Assembly (NCBI GenBank): GCA_050050115.1
Contig: JASFUX010000046.1
Location: 1 to 16,401, forward strand
Source: JASFUX01 sp050050115
Lineage (GTDB): Bacteria; Pseudomonadota; Alphaproteobacteria; Caulobacterales; Maricaulaceae
Direction: 5' to 3'
Length of the DNA: 16,401 nt
Shown here piece by piece: positions 15,409 to 16,401 of the stretch. Every line of letters starts with the position of its first letter. Within the stretch, counting starts at the first letter, position 1. A model generated the notes under the pieces. The model saw only the letters and a list, made by a program, of their open reading frames with translations. It had not been told where the DNA came from and ran no database searches. The translations under genes and the position numbers were made by a program.

Positions 15409-16039
15409 CGGAAGCTCCCTGCACGTCGCGAGACTCGACCTCTCGCGATCTCGGCCCGCCGAGCGCCACCACCGCCGCTTTCGAGCCGCCCACGGGCTTG
15501 GACGATCCGACCTCCCGGCCGAACTCGACCGGCTCGTAGCCTTTCGCGCGCAGATAGGCGTCGCAAAGCGCGAGCGCGTGGGCGACGCGCTTTTGGACCG
15601 TGCTCACCGAAACGTTCAAGCGCATGGCGATCTGCTTGAACTTGAGATTCTCCATTTTGCGCATCAAAAGCGCCCTGCGGCAGTGCGGCGGCAAGCTCGC
15701 GATCGCCTCGGAAAGCGCCGCGAGCTTGCGCCGGCTGTCGATCCGAGCCTCGGCCGACACATGACCCTCATCTTCAAAGACGTCCGAACCGCCCGAATCC
15801 TCCGCGTAATCCGTCGTCGTATGGACTTTCTTTTTGACCTCCGAGAGCGCCAGGTTCTTCGCCGCACGCAGCAGAAAGGCCTTCGGATCGAAGATCTCGG
15901 ACCGGCATTCGGCGGCGAAGCACTTCAAAAACGTCTCTTGGGTCAGCTCCTCGATGTCCTCGGCGCGCGAAAACCGCCGCGCGATGATCCGCCGGATCGC
16001 GGCTTGGTTCTCCAAGAATGCTTCAAGAATGCCCGACAA
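15401..16039 (-). CDS. FecI-like ECF sigma factor (module A)
   Basis: This ECF sigma factor of up to 212 residues should direct polymerase to the module A receptor promoter when FecR is triggered. Region 2 lies at about 8-72 (AEDIEELTQETFLKCF, then PKAFLLRAAKNLALSEVKKK). Region 4 lies at about 105-160 (LPPHCRRALLMRKMENLKFKQIAMRLNVSVSTVQKRV), with its helix-turn-helix. A tail of about 45 residues (166-212) looks disordered and ends inside the fecR start. The start is uncertain. The TTG at 16039 fits the usual N-terminal length of the family, but the ribosome binding site is weak and there is no in-frame ATG or GTG nearby upstream. Confidence 0.9.
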   Translation of the reverse strand: MSGILEAFLENQAAIRRIIARRFSRAEDIEELTQETFLKCFAAECRSEIFDPKAFLLRAAKNLALSEVKKKVHTTTDYAEDSGGSDVFEDEGHVSAEARIDSRRKLAALSEAIASLPPHCRRALLMRKMENLKFKQIAMRLNVSVSTVQKRVAHALALCDAYLRAKGYEPVEFGREVGSSKPVGGSKAAVVALGGPRSREVESRDVQGASDE

Positions 16040-16256
16040 ATCGTTCGCCCAATGAGCGTCCAGCCCGCCCCGTCGTGAGGCGCCGGCCAGCCAAACACAC
16101 GACGCCCGGGAAGAAAATCGAACGGCGCATCGCGCAAAAAAATTGTTACGTCTTTCGGTCGCTGGGACGTCTTAGATAATGGGAGTGCGCGACGATCTGG
16201 CCGAGAGGGCGGAAATCCAAGGCGCGGCAGGGCGACACGAGGCGCACCGCTCTTCG
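16040..16256 (-). promoter_or_regulatory. Spacer with likely promoter and leader of the module A sigma gene
   Basis: These 217 bases contain no gene I can support. In the direction of transcription there is an AT-rich stretch (TTATCTAAGACG, about 16179-16168) and then GTAACAATTTTTTTGCGCGATG (about 16149-16128). The second string, a T-run followed by CGATG, resembles the leader I remember ahead of many fecI-like genes in alphaproteobacteria. A partial match lies ahead of the other sigma gene at 9637-9625. I cannot place -35 and -10 boxes with confidence, and no terminator for the upstream gene is evident. Confidence 0.35.
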
Positions 16257-16401
16257 TCAGCCGCCTTCGTTCAACCGCACCGCCGCGCGGACGACCGCCT
16301 TGAACGCCTTTGCGTCGACCTCCTCGCCCTCGCGGATGTCGATCGCGCGGCGGGCATTGCCTTCAAGACTCGCGTTGAAGACACGCTTGGGGTCGGCGAG
16401 C
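16257..16401 (-). CDS. DUF1801-like protein, C-terminal 47 residues (runs off right edge)
   Basis: The frame read from the right edge gives LADPKRVFNASLEGN, then RRAIDIREGEEVDAKAFKAV and VRAAVRLNEGG, before a TGA at 16259-16257. The pattern LxDPxxxFN, RAIDxxEG and FKAxVRAAVxLN matches, in my recollection, the C-terminus of DUF1801 proteins (YdhG-like fold). Their biochemical role is unknown. The N-terminal part lies outside the window. It is on the same strand as module A, but the 217-base spacer and its leader-like sequence suggest a separate unit. Confidence 0.7.
   Translation of the reverse strand, partial: LADPKRVFNASLEGNARRAIDIREGEEVDAKAFKAVVRAAVRLNEGG

Overview
This is a GC-rich chromosomal segment in which every gene I can support reads on the minus strand, so the genetic order runs from 16401 down to 1. 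The style (FecI-type ECF sigma factor, FecR anti-sigma factor and STN-domain TonB-dependent receptor modules with companion hydrolases, AxA-QD signal peptidase sites, GTG and TTG starts) suggests an alphaproteobacterium of the Caulobacterales/Hyphomonadales/Sphingomonadales type. No rRNA, tRNA, CRISPR array or phage gene was seen. The taxonomic assignment is inference from gene style.

Layout in the direction of transcription: (i) the 3' end of a DUF1801-like gene at 16401-16257; (ii) a 217-base spacer holding the likely promoter and leader of the next gene; (iii) module A: ECF sigma factor (16039-15401), FecR (15408-14335), STN-type TonB-dependent receptor (14186-11475) and a secreted type-B carboxylesterase (11377-9704); (iv) module B, with the same order: ECF sigma factor (9593-8943), FecR (8946-7834), STN-type receptor (7635-4978), then an MFS_2/GPH-type transporter (4869-3487), an alpha/beta hydrolase (3487-2561) and a cytosolic Xaa-Pro aminopeptidase (2547-724); (v) a conserved-hypothetical gene (544-101) truncated by the end of an IS3-family element that runs off the left edge.

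Each module looks like a complete cell-surface signalling and uptake unit. The receptor binds an outside ligand and its periplasmic STN domain signals to FecR. FecR releases the sigma factor, which raises expression of the receptor and the downstream enzymes. The downstream genes suggest one catabolic route: outer-membrane import, ester cleavage in the periplasm, inner-membrane import by the MFS protein, then cytosolic hydrolase and prolyl-peptidase steps. The substrate cannot be read from the sequence; something carrying ester and/or X-Pro bonds is a guess.

The most interesting signal is that both receptors carry a second, complete signal-peptide-like segment between the STN domain and the TonB box. 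In both, an in-frame GTG with a Shine-Dalgarno-like tract sits exactly at the start of that segment. This would allow one gene to make a signalling receptor with the STN domain and a plain receptor without it, or would allow the STN domain to be clipped off after export. Secondary points are a 17-codon leader ORF with a strong ribosome binding site just ahead of the module A receptor, the non-canonical C-terminus of that receptor, and the IS insertion that supplies the stop codon of the truncated gene.
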